DNA from: Erinaceus europaeus
Lineage: Eukaryota > Chordata > Mammalia > Eulipotyphla > Erinaceidae
Assembly: GCF_950295315.1 (NCBI RefSeq)
Contig: NC_080171.1
Location: forward strand, 35,219,698-35,283,697
Direction: 5' to 3'
DNA: 64,000 bases
Under the pieces are notes generated by a model. It saw only the letters and a list, made by a program, of their open reading frames with translations, was not told the DNA's origin and did no database searches. Within the stretch, counting starts at the first letter, position 1. Every line of letters starts with the position of its first letter. A program made the translations under genes and the position numbers. Below, one piece after another: positions 44,207-55,411 of the stretch.

Positions 44207-44549
44207 TTTCTTTTATTTTTTTTCATGTTTTAGTGTTATTTAAATGTAGTATATTTTAGATCCCTGAACTCTTTACTTTCAAGCTGACTTAATCTAGAAT
44301 ATCTGCTGAAACAGAGTTCCTAATAGGAACCCAATAATTCTGTACATTGATCTTACTTACTTTGGGGTCCTTTTTGATGTTTTTCAGATTTTATGTATTG
44401 TGCAGTGTAACAAAAACTCATTCTGCACAATCATCCCTTTCCCTCCTAGCATCTGTTGCTTTTATTGCTAATTTTTTCTGTGTGTATTTGTGTGTGTGTG
44501 TATGCATGTAGCTGAAGCCTTATGCATACATGATGTCAGCACTCTGATT

Positions 44550-44720
44550 CATTTTTTCAGAGAAACACAATGTGAGACAGAGAGAAGAGAGGGAGACATC
44601 ATAGCACTGGTGCTTCTCCCAATGCCATGACACCTCCCATGTGGTCCTGGACCTCCACCCTGGGTCACAGAACTCACAAAGAATGTGCTCTATCTGGTGA
44701 TCTAACATTATGGCCACCTT
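44550..44720 (-). mobile_element. Old SINE, minus strand
   Basis: 'TCAGAGAAACACAATGTGAG', 'GCACTGGTGCTTCTCCC' and 'CATGTGGTCCTGGACCTCC' then 'GTGCTCTATCTGGTGATC'. Inverted and diverged. Confidence 0.55.
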
Positions 44721-45359
44721 TACATTTTTATTGTTAATGTAACAAGAAAGCTATATGTTATAAGGAGAGAAGCATGAGTTCACCTCTCCTCTCCTCTGTA
44801 AAGTGTTTGGCTAGTTCCAGCAGTTTTATGAATAATTCATCTTATACTACTGATTTCAAAGTCTTCTTTTTACTGATTTTAATAACCCCCTACTTGTATT
44901 TGAGTTTATTCCTGGACTCTCGATTCTGTTTCACTGAGTTTTACTTTTGTCTTATAATAATTTGTACTGCTTCTTTAGAGTCTATAATTTAGGAAAGTAT
45001 TACTGAGTCGCATTAGTTTTTCCAATTCAGCTCTCAGATGGCCTCATGAGACTGCAGACAGACTGTTCTAGGTTATAGGTAAGTGAAAAGAATGGTGGTT
45101 CTGGTTAAGTCTGAGTATAACAGCAGGTCACAAATCTCATCATGCCTCTTGCTTCATACATGAGAAAGAATACTACCCAATATGAGAGTTTTAGGACCTT
45201 GAAAATTTTAAGGTATCCCAACCTTTCTCTGTGTATCTGTATTTATTTTTTTAGGGGGAGGGGGATGCTATGGTTATTGCTTAAGTTCTTCTGCTTACTT
45301 GAATCCTCTGTTCCCAGTGGAATTTCTTTCTTTCTCTCTTTCTTTTTTTTTTTTTTTTT

Positions 45360-45655
45360 TTTTTGCTTCCAGATTATTGTTGGGTTTCAGTACTGGCACT
45401 ACAAATCCACTGTTCTAGACTGCCATTTTTACTTTTTTTCTTTCTGTTTTCTATTTTATTTGAGAGGACAGACAGAAATTGAGAGAGGAAGGGGAGATAG
45501 AGAGGGAGGGAGAAAAATAGACACCCGTAGACCTGATTTGTTGCTTGTGAAGCATCTCTGATGCAGGTGGGGAGTAGAGGTTTGAACCCAGGTCCTTGTG
45601 TGGGTCCTTGAGCACAGTATTTATGTGTGCTTAACTGGGTACACCATGGCCTGCC
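45360..45655 (-). mobile_element. SINE, long form, minus strand
   Basis: Begins with the inverted 3' unit ('TTTCAGTACTGGCACTACAA', 'AATCCACTGTTCTAGACTG'), then a GAGAG-rich body, 'GACACCCGTAGACCTG', 'GATGCAGGTGGGGAG', 'GGTTTGAACCCAGG' (B-box) and 'CTTAACTGGGTACACCATGG'. Confidence 0.85.
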
Positions 45656-45689
45656 CCCCCTCCATCCCCCTCCCACCCCCCATGGACTT

Positions 45690-46005
45690 TATATTTTTTT
45701 TTAGATAGAATAGTGAGAAAATGAGAGAGAGAATGACATGAGAGAGAGAAGGAGAGGGAGAGGGAAAAGGAGAGGGAGGGGGAGGGGGAGGGGGAGGGAG
45801 AGGGAGAGGGAGAGGGAGAGGGAGAGGGAGAGGGAGAGGGAGAGGGAGAGGGAGAGGGAGAGGGAGAGGGAGAGGGAGAGGAGAGAAGCACTGCCTCACT
45901 GTTCCACCATACAGGTACTCCCATGTAAAGGTGGTGATGGGATGGGAGTAGAGCTCAAACGTGTGTCTTCCGGATTGATAGTGTGCATGCTCTAGAGTGT
46001 GATCT
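45690..46005 (-). mobile_element. SINE, minus strand, expanded by a hexanucleotide repeat
   Basis: T-rich tail and AGAATAGTGAGAAAATGAG at left, then a long (GGGAGA)n array, then 'AAGCACTGCCTCACTG', 'CATGTAAAGGTGGTGATGGG' and 'GAGCTCAAACGTGTGTC'. The array grew from the purine-rich body of the SINE. Confidence 0.7.
45764..45881. repeat. (GGGAGA)n minisatellite
   Basis: About 15 or more perfect or near-perfect GGGAGA units visible directly. Frames through it give SPSP or RERE strings with no meaning. Confidence 0.95.
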
Positions 46006-46034
46006 CTCTCTGTACATCTTACAACTCTGATTTT

Positions 46035-46240
46035 TAAATGTTTTATATATTTTAATGAAAGGAACACAAAAAAAAGATAAACACACACAGAGGGAGAAAG
46101 AAAGAGAGGGAGGAAGAGAGAGAGTCTAAAGTACTGGTCAGCTCTGGCTTATAGTGATGCTGGGGACTGGAGCCTACGGCCTCAGAGCCTCAGCATGAAA
46201 GTCCTTTGCATTTAACCATTATGCTATCTTCCCAGTACAT
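46035..46240 (-). mobile_element. Old SINE, minus strand
   Basis: 'ACACACAGAGGGAGAAAG', 'GATGCTGGGGACTGGAGCC', 'ATTTAACCATTATGCTATC'. Old, diverged, limits approximate. Confidence 0.5.
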
Positions 46241-46244
46241 GACT

Positions 46245-46810
46245 GATTTTTAAAAGTTTATTAGTGATTTAGTATTGATTTATAAAACTTTATCTCAATA
46301 GGGATATACATCCACTCCATTCCCACTACCAGGTTTCTGAATCTTCAGTCTCCCCACTGCAAGCCATGGCAGTTCCTGTAAGGTTGCAGACATGGGACAG
46401 CCATCATCTCTACAACTATCTGTCCACATTTATACATAATTTCCCCCCACCCGTGTTTTCTTCCTGACTCAGTCCTCTCTTCTCCTTCAATCCACTCATG
46501 TCAACACTACTACTTCCATATGTCCTTCTTTCCCTCCTCTCTCTCTCTGGGTGCTGATGGAGCTAGAGTTCAGAGCCCTCTTATCTCCTTTCTCCTGTCA
46601 CTTTTCCTCCACTGAAAGTATGGATCAAAGTTGTTTGGGTCACAGAAGGTAGGAGTTCAGAGTTCTGTAGTTGCTTCTCTGCTGGACTTAGGTGTTGGCA
46701 GGTCGATCCATACCCCCAGCCAGTTTCTGTCTCTCCCTAGTGGGCCAGAGCTCTGGAGAGGTGAGGTTCCAGGACACACTGGTGAGGTCGTCTGCCTAGA
46801 GAAGCATAAC
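46245..46810 (-). mobile_element. Old L1 3' end, minus strand
   Basis: 'GTATGGATCAAAGTTGTTTG', 'AGTTGCTTCTCTGCTGG', 'GTCGATCCATACCCCCAGCC' and 'GAGGTTCCAGGACACACTGG' follow the order of the common L1 3' end on the minus strand (compare 53050-53220). The part nearer its 3' end differs from the younger copies. Confidence 0.7.
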
Positions 46811-47079
46811 TAATTTTTAAACTCTTTTCTCTCAGAAAATTTTCAGCTATGAGATCTTATCAGTCTCTAAAATCTTCATTGTATATTAGCTGTTAAGCAG
46901 AATTCATCATTTCTTTCAGCAAACCAACCAAGTACTTTTTTTTTCTGGTAAATTTCTAAATAAAGGATATACACAAAAGTTGTTTTTCCCAAATTTTTCA
47001 ACAAATACACAATTGTTGAGTTGCAATAACCATTTTAATAATAACATTTGTGTAGTAATTGTGTTGAAAGTTAACATTT

Positions 47080-47330
47080 TAAAAATATGTATTTACTTAT
47101 TTAGTATAGAACAGGGAAATTGAGAAGGAAAAGGGAGACATACTATAGGCAGGAGCAGGAGCTTGGTCCCTTGTCTTTTCATATGCAATGTGTGAGCTCT
47201 ACCACGTGTGCCACTACCCAGCCCTATAATATATATATATTTTGTAACGATTTATTTACTTGTGAGAGTGGAGTTACAGACAGAAAGAGAACCAGACCAT
47301 CTCTCTGGTACATGCAATGCTGAGGAAAAG
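47080..47330 (-). mobile_element. Two decayed SINE pieces, minus strand
   Basis: 47080-47226 ('TATTTACTTATTTAGTATAG', 'GAGCTCTACCACGTGTGCC', 'ACCCAGCCC') and 47240-47330 ('GATTTATTTACTTGTGAGAG', 'CTCTGGTACATGCAATGCTG') both fit an inverted old SINE, each truncated. Confidence 0.5.
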
Positions 47331-48579
47331 GTTATAATCTCATGTTTGGGAGTCCAGTAGATACACTGGCCATCTCTCAGGCTATGGTAAATGAAAGATT
47401 TTTTTTTGTCTTTAGGGTGGACCTAAAGATTTTTCTAATTCAGAGAACTTGAGGAGGAAAAATATAGCAGGGGTCAGCTTCAGTAATGCAAATTCTACTT
47501 TCTCTGGGGACCACATACTCTCTAGGGAGATCTTCTAATATTCACTCTGTCTCTAGGTTCCCTCCCAGGAAATGAATCCATTTGCCAAAGACAAGTCTTG
47601 AGGATGACAGATTCCTGCTCCCTTACAATCCCCCACTCAATGTTAATAAAATATGCACGTATATTTATATAGTGTTCATTCTGTCTTTTTTTCCTACCAC
47701 TGTCACTGAGCAAAAACTGAAACATTGAAAGAATTTATAATATCTCTATTAGCAAAGGGACTCAGAAGTTTTCTGCCAAGTGTCTTCTTGTTGCTTTCCC
47801 TCTTCCTGTCTTCTTCCTGACCTCTTCCTGTCCTCTTCCTCTTCTCTGAGCTATGGCCTCCTACACCCTTGCCACAAAAATTCCAGCTCTGGTGAAAGAC
47901 ATGAATTTTTTTGTGTATTTGAAGAAATATATAAAAATATAGAGATACAAACCAGACCATAGATGTTTCTGAGCCTTACCATATTTAATGACTAACTTAG
48001 GAGCTCTGTCTTTTCTTATTTTTCTCCACCTTGTTTGCTGTATGGTTAGTAGCTGCACACTGTTATGTTGAGTCAAGAGAGGAATCTAATTGTGGATACT
48101 CCTGATGGCACTTCATGTATCGCTGGGTCAAAGGCATATAGGTGAACAAACAAAGAAATGTATAACTCAGGCTTATGAGAAACTCAGATCACAAAAATAA
48201 CCCTTAGCCTCAATTTAGAAAATCATGAGTGCATTAGGACCTCCAGACCTTATAACCTCCACTATCCTTCTTGCCATCAGTTCCATTTTGTTAGTCATCC
48301 GCTATCTTCCAAAGAGAGTCATATTTTCTGAGTTAGAAAGATCATTTCATTGTCACGCTTATTCAGTCCTCCCTGGAGCAGGAAGTGGTATGTGTGCCCA
48401 AGCTTTAATATACTATTTTATTCTTTTCGTTTTATGATTTCAACCTTGAACTCTGACTTGAGAGTCCATTGCTGTAATCACTAGAATTTCTCTAGATCTT
48501 AAAGCAGAAGTTGCCTGACCAATACTTCAATACTTACACAAAATGACCTTGGCAAGATGCATGTGCTGCTATATTAGTA
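47331..48579. other. Unique DNA, no gene seen
   Basis: No coding exon or named repeat recognised. A (CTTCCTGT)-type short repeat lies near 47805-47840. Confidence 0.45.
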
Positions 48580-49060
48580 ATTATTTTAGTTTGACATGGT
48601 ATAACCGCACCCAGCATCAAATCAGAAGCCATAAACCAATAAATTGCTTTGCTCCTTGGCTGTTAGCAGAATGCTAAGAATGCTAAGGCACATCTATAGT
48701 AAAGCCAATGGAAAGCTGAAGTTGCATTTAAAACAAGTTCTCTACGGAAGGGGAAAAAAAAAAGATACCAGCTATATTAATGCCCTTTTTGGAAGATGAG
48801 TTCATCCTATCTAATATGCATTAGAAATAATCTACTCATTTAATGAAAGGTTTCCGAGGCATGAATAAAGGGCCATGCTGCTTGTCTACAGCAGCAATTA
48901 ACAGAATCACACAAAGCCCATTTCAGTGGCCTATTTTCTCAGGCCAGCCATCAGTGTAATTATCCACATTAGAGGAATTTTCTGAGCTCGAGGAGAGGTG
49001 CACAAGTCAAAGGGGCTGCAGTTCACTCTGGTGAATTTAGCTGTTTGGTTTTTAATAAAT
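48580..49060. other. Candidate conserved non-coding element
   Basis: High-complexity, repeat-free sequence with balanced composition in a repeat-dense window. It has several homeodomain-type TAAT/ATTA words ('GCAGCAATTAACAG', 'GTGTAATTATCCACATTAG') and 'CAAAGCCC'-like TCF/SOX-type words in 48840-48990. It has no open frame. This is an impression from composition only; no alignment was possible. Confidence 0.3.
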
Positions 49061-49131
49061 CTTCATCAAATAATCTCTGAGGTAGCAAAAGAAACCTGTC
49101 CCTCTACTTTCCAGAAGGAAACATCATTTTT

Positions 49132-49133
<2 letters not shown>

Positions 49134-49182
<49 letters not shown>
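49134..49182. repeat. (GT)n microsatellite
   Basis: About 24 GT units. Confidence 0.95.
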
Positions 49183-49184
<2 letters not shown>

Positions 49185-49720
49185 ACTGACAGCAATTTAA
49201 GGTGATGCCATGAAGTCACTTCTATGCTTTGAGGCAGCTTTTCTGAAAGGATTATGCAGATCACATTCTTGATAAAGAAGGAATAATTTTATCCAATTTA
49301 TGCATATGAGCATGTGCCAAAAGGTGAAGCTTTTCACACACATTTTCATCAAGAAGGTACCTACCAAAGAGGTAAACATACTGATTCATAAGTTTGTGAA
49401 TGTGGTATTTATGAAAGCAACTTCCTCTCAGTCTTATAATTTTTTTCTCTCACTTTGAAACTCATGAGTACTTAGACATATATATTTCACAGCCAACGAT
49501 GAAAAAGTCATTGTGCGGTCACAAAAAGAGTTTATTAATGAATATACATATTTCATATGTATATAGAAACATACATACACATCACAGGTATACAAATAAA
49601 TCACTGACATATGATATTTATATATGCACCTATCATCTATGTATCTATCTATCTAGCTATCTATCCATATATCAACTTATTTATATATCACAGATACATC
49701 TTTTAAAAAAATATGTGGAA
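49183..49720. other. Unique DNA with short CTAT repeat
   Basis: No gene seen. A (CTAT)n run lies at about 49636-49668. Confidence 0.45.
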
Positions 49721-49724
49721 GGGA

Positions 49725-49915
49725 CCTCGCCATACACACCAGTTGAGCACACACATATGTAAGGACACACATATGTAAGGACACACATATGTTGGGCACA
49801 CAACGTGTAAGAACCTGGATTCAAGCCTCTAGTCTCTCTGTCTCTATCCCTATTTTTCCTCCCCCTCTCAATTTCTTTGTCTCTATCCAAAATAAATAAG
49901 TAAATAAATAAAATG
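49725..49915 (+). mobile_element. SINE, plus strand, with internal duplication
   Basis: 'AAGGGACCTCGCCATACAC', 'CAGTTGAGCACACACATATG' and then three near-identical ACACACATATGTAAGG-type units, 'ACCTGGATTCAAGCC' (B-box), a CT-rich body and 'CCAAAATAAATAAGTAAATAA'. The middle part (CACCTGCAGG...GGTGTC) is missing. Confidence 0.75.
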
Positions 49916-49919
49916 TATT

Positions 49920-51105
49920 TTTAAAATGTGGAGTGTCAGAAAATAGTATATGCCAGTTTTATACATTCATATAGGTGTGTGCAAATGTCAGGGTATGTGC
50001 AGTTTCCCTGTTGATATCACATTCCTCTTTTAACATCATTATAGTGGCTCAGCCTCAGTGAGCACTGAAACTGCCCTTATTAAGCTGGTAAAAGAGACCA
50101 ATCTTTTCTTAGATTAGATGGTTAGATTTAGATAGGCTTTTTCCCAGGTATTTTAGATCAGCAATAGAAAGCCTAAGAGAGAGAAAGATTTTTCATTGTT
50201 CCTATTATATGTATAATGGACTGAAATATACTTATAGAAAATTTTAACAAAGCTCAATTGGTATTTATGTAGGAGATACTAACATGAAACTTATCTGTTA
50301 ACAGTGTGTTAAGTGAGGTCTCAACCCAACAGTTTAAAGTCCTTGAAGATTGGTGAAAATGTGATTCCCAGCATAAATGTACTTACATTTATTATGAAGA
50401 AAGGACACCCCCCCCGTTCTCCACTGCACACATACCCACTTATATTTCAAGCATCACTGAGTTCCATCGTGTGAGAATTAACTAGAAGATTGAGAACAAG
50501 TTACTCAAATCTTTCTCCTTCACATACTAGCCAAAGGTGCCCTTTTTAGATGAAGGAAAGATGAATAAATGGTGATGAGGGAGCTGGAAGATAATAATAG
50601 ATACCCACATATTGCTGAAATTACTCTAGTTAACATATCTATGAGAAAGGGAGCATAATGTAAGCTCCCATACACAGAGAGTGGTTTATTTTGGGATGCA
50701 AATTGATCTTCTCTTTGATTACCAATGATAATTTATGATGAAAGACAATATAACTCACAGACAAGGGAGCTGCAGTTGTGTATCTCTAGAGATCTGATGC
50801 TTTCTCAATAGACTGTTCCTAACGCTGTCATGTGTATCCAACAATAAACTGATATTACTGTCACATTTGCAAGAGAATCCGTAGCAAAATATGGACTCAC
50901 TTCTCCAGGCCAGATGAATGAACAGATCTGAGATGGGCAGATAGGAATATTCTTGATTGCCAAAGTTTATCTACATGTTGAAATCCTCACATTCTTTTTG
51001 TTACAATTCCCACAATCTGATGTACCTGCTGTTGCATGAGATTTAATGTAATTTAGTTCTTAACCAACAATCTCTGTTTAAGTTAAACAAACCTATTTAA
51101 ACAAA
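49920..51105. other. Unique DNA, no gene seen
   Basis: About 1.2 kb without coding signal or named repeat. Confidence 0.45.
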
Positions 51106-51109
51106 TATC

Positions 51110-51235
51110 TCATTTTTTATTTTTCACCAGACCACTGCACAGGTTAGGCTTTTGGTGGTGAAGAGGAGTGAACCTGGGACTTCAGAGCTCCAGGCATGGA
51201 AATCTTTCACATAACCACTAGGCTGCCCCCCCCCA
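51110..51235 (-). mobile_element. Old SINE, minus strand, truncated
   Basis: 'TTTTTATTTTTCACCAGACC', 'AGTGAACCTGGGACTTCAG' and 'ATAACCACTAGGCTGCCC' are the inverted old-SINE layout. Confidence 0.55.
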
Positions 51236-51555
51236 ACCTGTCCTTTAATCATTACTTCCTTGCAGTACATACCCTCTACCCACGTGTGCTCCTACAAAGA
51301 CAAAACTCATCAATTACTCTTCTAGCATTTCAACTCTTCTATGCCTAATACAGATTACAGAAGAGCTGTTCAAACGTGATTATCAATACTGTGAAGACAA
51401 GTGCCATGGACACAACAGTCTTGCTGAAGTTTAAGCCAATGTCAGACTTTTGATGAGCATTTGTAAAATAAACCATAGTGTTCACAGATCTTGGTTTCTA
51501 CTAGGAAATATGTTTGGACAAATCTTCCATGTATCATAAAGAAATTAACATTTTT
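51236..51555. other. Unique DNA
   Basis: No feature recognised. Confidence 0.35.
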
Positions 51556-51680
51556 GGCAGGCCATATTGTAATGCACCTATCAGAGTGAATACACATGTT
51601 ACTGTGCTCAAGGACCTGAGTTCAGGCCCTCGCTGCCCACTTGCAGGGGGAGAGTTTCACTAGTGATGAAGAAAGTCTTC

Positions 51681-51686
51681 AGGTAT
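51681..51686. repeat. Target-site duplication AGGTAT (left)
   Basis: Repeated at 52126-52131; six bases, the class II retroviral size. Confidence 0.9.
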
Positions 51687-51941
51687 TGTTGGTATGCATG
51701 AGACCCTTTCTGTTTCATTTGGTTTAAATCCCCCCTGCTTAACACTATTCTATTTACATAACCACTTCATTCTATTTACATAACCACTGATAACAAGTTC
51801 CACCCTCCCTCCAGGGCATTTGTGGTTCAGTGATAGGATTCTCGCCTAATCTGCCCCCTCCTTGTCACACTCTGATTTTTACCAGTCACTTTTCTCTCCA
51901 CTCTCTCTATGTCGCATCCTGTTTCCACCCTACTTGGCAAG

Positions 51942-51951
51942 TATATATAAA
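51942..51951 (+). promoter_or_regulatory. TATA box of solo LTR
   Basis: TATATATAAA about 255 nt into the LTR; could still give a plus-strand promoter. Confidence 0.7.
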
Positions 51952-52022
51952 GACAGCATTGTGAGTTTTACTGTACTTTGAGTTTAACTTAGCTCGTCTT
52001 AGATTGTGCTGCATCCTGCATG

Positions 52023-52028
52023 AATAAA
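52023..52028 (+). terminator. Polyadenylation signal of solo LTR
   Basis: AATAAA downstream of the TATA box, before a short U5. Confidence 0.75.
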
Positions 52029-52189
52029 GAGATACTGCCTACAGCTCAACTATGAGTCCCTGGTCGTCTGTTACCTGCCTGTGAAGCCAACCCGGCGAAA
52101 ACAACATAACCTGTCGAAAACAACAAGGTATCTTTATTTCTCCCCTTTCAATTTCCCTCTGTCTTCTCAAAAAGAAAAAAAAAAGAAAT

Positions 52190-52854
52190 TGGCAGTTTAA
52201 TCTGATGATTTTAATCTCTGATCAAAGCATAAGTGGTTTCATTGGACATGGGAATTTATGTTATATATTTGCTCATTGTTCTACATTTTGTGCCTATAAA
52301 CTAACCTTTGTTCAAAACTACAATATTCACAACTTATGCTCTGCCTAAAACTCAGAAAAATCTTTTTATACTAGTTGTATTTCGTAGACATCTATTATTG
52401 TAAAAGCCAAGCAAATAAAAATGTTTGACCTTTTATCTTTACAAGTCTCAAATTATACACCAAAATGTGAAAATCAGATAACAGTGTTTTAGAAAGATAA
52501 TTATTTTTCCTTACCTGCATGCACTATTTTTTCCTCAGTAACTATGTATAGTGGTGTGACAGAAGGAGGAGGATAAAAATCATAGGATTGAATTTAAAAT
52601 AAGAGCTTTAATCATGTCTTAGAAAGAATTTGCAGTTTCCACAACCTATTCATAGTTGCTAATCACATTTCCAACAAATTCTTCTTCATCTTTTTTTTTA
52701 GAGTGATTTGTTTATTTTCATGAAAGAGAGGAATACTAGGAAGCTGGTCAGCTGATCTCGAATATAGTATGCTTAATACTGAACCTGAGGACTCTGGGGT
52801 CTCATGTATGCCGATTCTGGTGTAGTACTGCTGCTATTTCTGTCCAGCCCACTA
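52190..52854. other. Unique AT-rich DNA; possible old SINE piece at 52697-52800
   Basis: No coding signal. The right end ('GTGATTTGTTTATTTTCATG', 'GAAAGAGAGGAATACTAGG') may be an old truncated minus-strand SINE. Confidence 0.35.
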
Positions 52855-52861
52855 ACTCTTA

Positions 52862-52864
<3 letters not shown>

Positions 52865-52922
<58 letters not shown>
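52865..52922. repeat. (GT)n microsatellite at L1 3' end
   Basis: About 29 GT units between the target duplication and the L1 3' UTR; probably grew from the tail. Confidence 0.95.
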
Positions 52923-52925
<3 letters not shown>

Positions 52926-54269
52926 AAGAAAGGAGACATTAACAAAACCGTAAGATAGGAGGGGTACAACTCCACACAGTTCCCACCTCCCAGTCTCCAT
53001 ATCCCATCCCCTCCCCTGATAGCTTTGCCATTCTCTATCCCTCTGGGAGTATGGACCCAGGGTCATTGTGGGTTGCAGAAGGTGAAAGGTCTGGCTTCTG
53101 TAATTGCTTCCCCACTGAACATGGGCATTGACTGGTTGATCCATACTCCCAGCCTGCCTCTCTCTTTCCCTAGTAGAGTGGGTTTCTGGGGAAGCTGAGC
53201 TCCAGGACACATTGGTGGGGTCCTCAGTCCAGGGAAGTCTGGTTGGCATCATGCTGGCATCCGGAACCTGGTGGCTGAAAAGAGAGTTAACATACAAAGC
53301 CAAACAAATTGTTCAACAATCATGGACCTAAAGGCTGGAATAGTGCAGATGAAGTGTTGAGGGGGGGAGGGTACTCTCTGCAGATTTCTGTGTACTTCTG
53401 CTTTCAGGTATATATTTTTCCCTGGTTTATGAACACATGTGAACATATGCTCTATCTCAGGGGACCAGGTCTATATCTAGGTTTGGGGACTTTATTGGGG
53501 ATTGGAACACCTGGAATGGAATTAGAGAATACTATGAAAGAAAAGGTCTCACCCAAGTGATGAAGCTAAAGGGTTATCATTCCACACCTGAAGTCTCTGG
53601 ACACAGTCTGAAGTGAAGCCTGCTGGGGTGGCACTCGTTGCTTTGATTAGGTTGCGATCAGCAGACGCAATATTATTTGACATGAATTGAGAGAAGCATG
53701 CAGGTAAGTGGGCCCTACGCTAAGGTTCCAGGACTGGGGGAAATATAGGCTCTATAGTGGAAATGTGAGGTTCCTACTGTTTTAGGGTTCAAGAAGACAA
53801 TGGACAGTTATTGTTATAATCACATTTTTTGGTAATTGGGTTAACTTTGAAAAGTCCTTTTGTTAAGGTTTGCTGTATAATACCCAGCATCTTGTATATA
53901 GCAGTGTCACCGGTTGCTTCTGTTCTCCCTGGTCCAGGCTTTTGAGAGAGTCAATATATCAAAGACTCAGCCTATGTATTAAAAAGATTCAGTCTGTGTT
54001 TTAAAAAGTTCTAGACATATGATCAATTTTCCCCTCATATTAATTGAATATTGATTTATATGACTATACTTTACTAGGAGTGTACATAAACACCATTCCC
54101 ACCACCAAAAGACTGTGTCCCATCCCACCCACCCACCCCCACCCCCACCCACCCCACCACCCTGGGAAGCTGAATGTCCACCCTCCCCCTCACCACAGGG
54201 TTTTTACTTTGGTGCCCTACTCTCAATTTCATCATATCCTGTTTTAGTTTCCGTTTCTGTTCTTTTTTC

Positions 54270-55380
54270 TCAAGTTCTGTTGATGAGTGGGATCATCCCA
54301 TACTCATCTTTGTCTTTCTGACTTAGTTCACTTAACATAATTGCTTCTACCTCCATCTAAGATGGGTCAGATAAGGTGGGTTCATTGTTTTTAACAGCTG
54401 CATAATATTCCATTGTGTTATATACCACAGCTTTCTCAGCCACTCATCTGTTGTTGGGCACCTGGGTTCCTTCCAGATTTTAGCTATTATGAATTTTTCT
54501 ACTATGAACATAGGTGTACACATATCTTTTTAATTGGGTATTATGGAATCCTTGGGGTATATCCCTAGGAGAGGGATTATTGGGTCTTATGGAAGGTCTA
54601 TGTCTAGCCTTGTGAGAGTTCTCCAGACTGCTCTCCTGAGAGGCTGGACCAATTTACATTGCCACCAGCAGTGCATAAGGGTTCCTCTGTCTCCACAGCC
54701 TCTCCAACATTTGTTGCTGCTGTCCTTTTTGATATATGCCATTCTCACAGGAGTGAGGTTGTATCTCAATGTTGTCTTTACTTGCATCTCTCTGACAATC
54801 AGCGATCTGGAACAGTTTTTCATATGTTTGTTAGCCTTTTGGATCTCCTCTGAAGTGAATGTTTTGTTCATATCCTCCACCCATTTTTGGATGGGGTCAT
54901 TTGCTTTTTTGTGGCTAAGTTTGCTGAGCTCTTTGTATATTTTGGTGATTAGTCTCTTGTCTGATGTATGGCATGTGAAGATCTTCTCCCATTCTGTGAG
55001 AGGTCTCTTTCTTTGTGTGATACTTTCTTTGGCTGTGCAGAAGCTTTTCAATTTGATGTAGTCCCATTGGTTTGTTTCTGCTTTAGTCTTCCTTGCAATT
55101 GGGTTTATATCATCAAAGATGTCCTTGAGGTTTAGGTGGGAAAGTGTTCCACCAATGTTTTCCTCTAGGTATTTGATAGTTTCTTGTCTAACATCCAGGT
55201 CCTTGATCCATTTGGAGTTGATTTTTTTTTCTGGTGAGATAAGGTGTTTCAGTTTCATTCTTCTGCATTTTACAACCCAGTTTTCCCAGCACCATTTATT
55301 GAAGAGAGACTCCTTATTCCATTTAATACTTTGGGCCACCTTATCAAATATTAGATGTCCATAGGTGTGGGGAAGGTGTG
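54270..55380 (-). pseudogene. L1 ORF2 C-terminal fragment
   Basis: From about residue '[21 protein letters not shown]' onward. It is open for 250 codons (55339-54587) and includes the Cys-rich domain '[18 protein letters not shown]', then changes frame before the terminal 'CAAQ'-region and stop. No polymerase domain is present. Confidence 0.88.
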
Positions 55381-55411
55381 TTTTTGTCTAATTGACTCTT
55401 AAGAAGTTAGA

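Larger units (their letters stand above)
51687..52125 (+). repeat. Solo LTR (class II-like), plus orientation
   Basis: 439 bp from TGTTGG to CAACA with a 6-bp duplication. Contains a TATA box (TATATATAAA, 51942-51951) and AATAAA (52023-52028) in the same orientation, about 75 bp apart. There is no internal retroviral sequence, so recombination between two LTRs has removed it. The sequence differs from the LTRs of the provirus at 4770-12282 apart from the shared TGTTG/CAACA termini. Confidence 0.9.
51560..52190 (+). mobile_element. SINE, plus strand, split by a solo LTR
   Basis: Left part 51560-51686: 'AGGCCATATTGTAATGCACC', 'GAGTTCAGGCCCTCGCTGCC', 'CACTTGCAGGGGGAGAG', 'TGATGAAGAAAGTCTTCAGG'. 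Right part 52126-52190: 'AGGTATCTTTATTTCTCCCC', 'TTTCCCTCTGTCTTC', then an A-rich end. The break falls in the CAGGTATC motif that normally continues unbroken. Confidence 0.88.
52864..55394 (-). mobile_element. 5'-truncated L1, minus strand, with (GT)n at its 3' end
   Basis: Flanked by ACTCTTAAG at 52855-52863 and 55395-55403 (with a possible further base on one side). Reading right to left: ORF2 C-terminal part, stop near 54270, then the long-type 3' UTR down to about 52925. In place of a plain A-tail there is a 29-unit GT array (52865-52922), inside the duplication, so it belongs to the insertion. A CCCACC-rich run interrupts the 3' UTR at 54120-54160. Confidence 0.88.

Noticed and set aside
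45631..46088. Long Ser/Pro- or Arg/Glu-repeat open frames
   Set aside because: Products of the (GGGAGA)n array; no start context or domain.
49638..49800. Short direct repeats that could suggest a CRISPR-like array (ACACACATATGTAAGG units)
   Set aside because: Only three units without spacers, in a mammalian SINE; a simple internal duplication.
52773..53303. 176-codon minus-strand open frame with a Thr-His repeat
   Set aside because: It lies in an L1 3' UTR and a (GT)n array; the same 3' UTR gives similar chance frames at 24737, 32075 and 61243.
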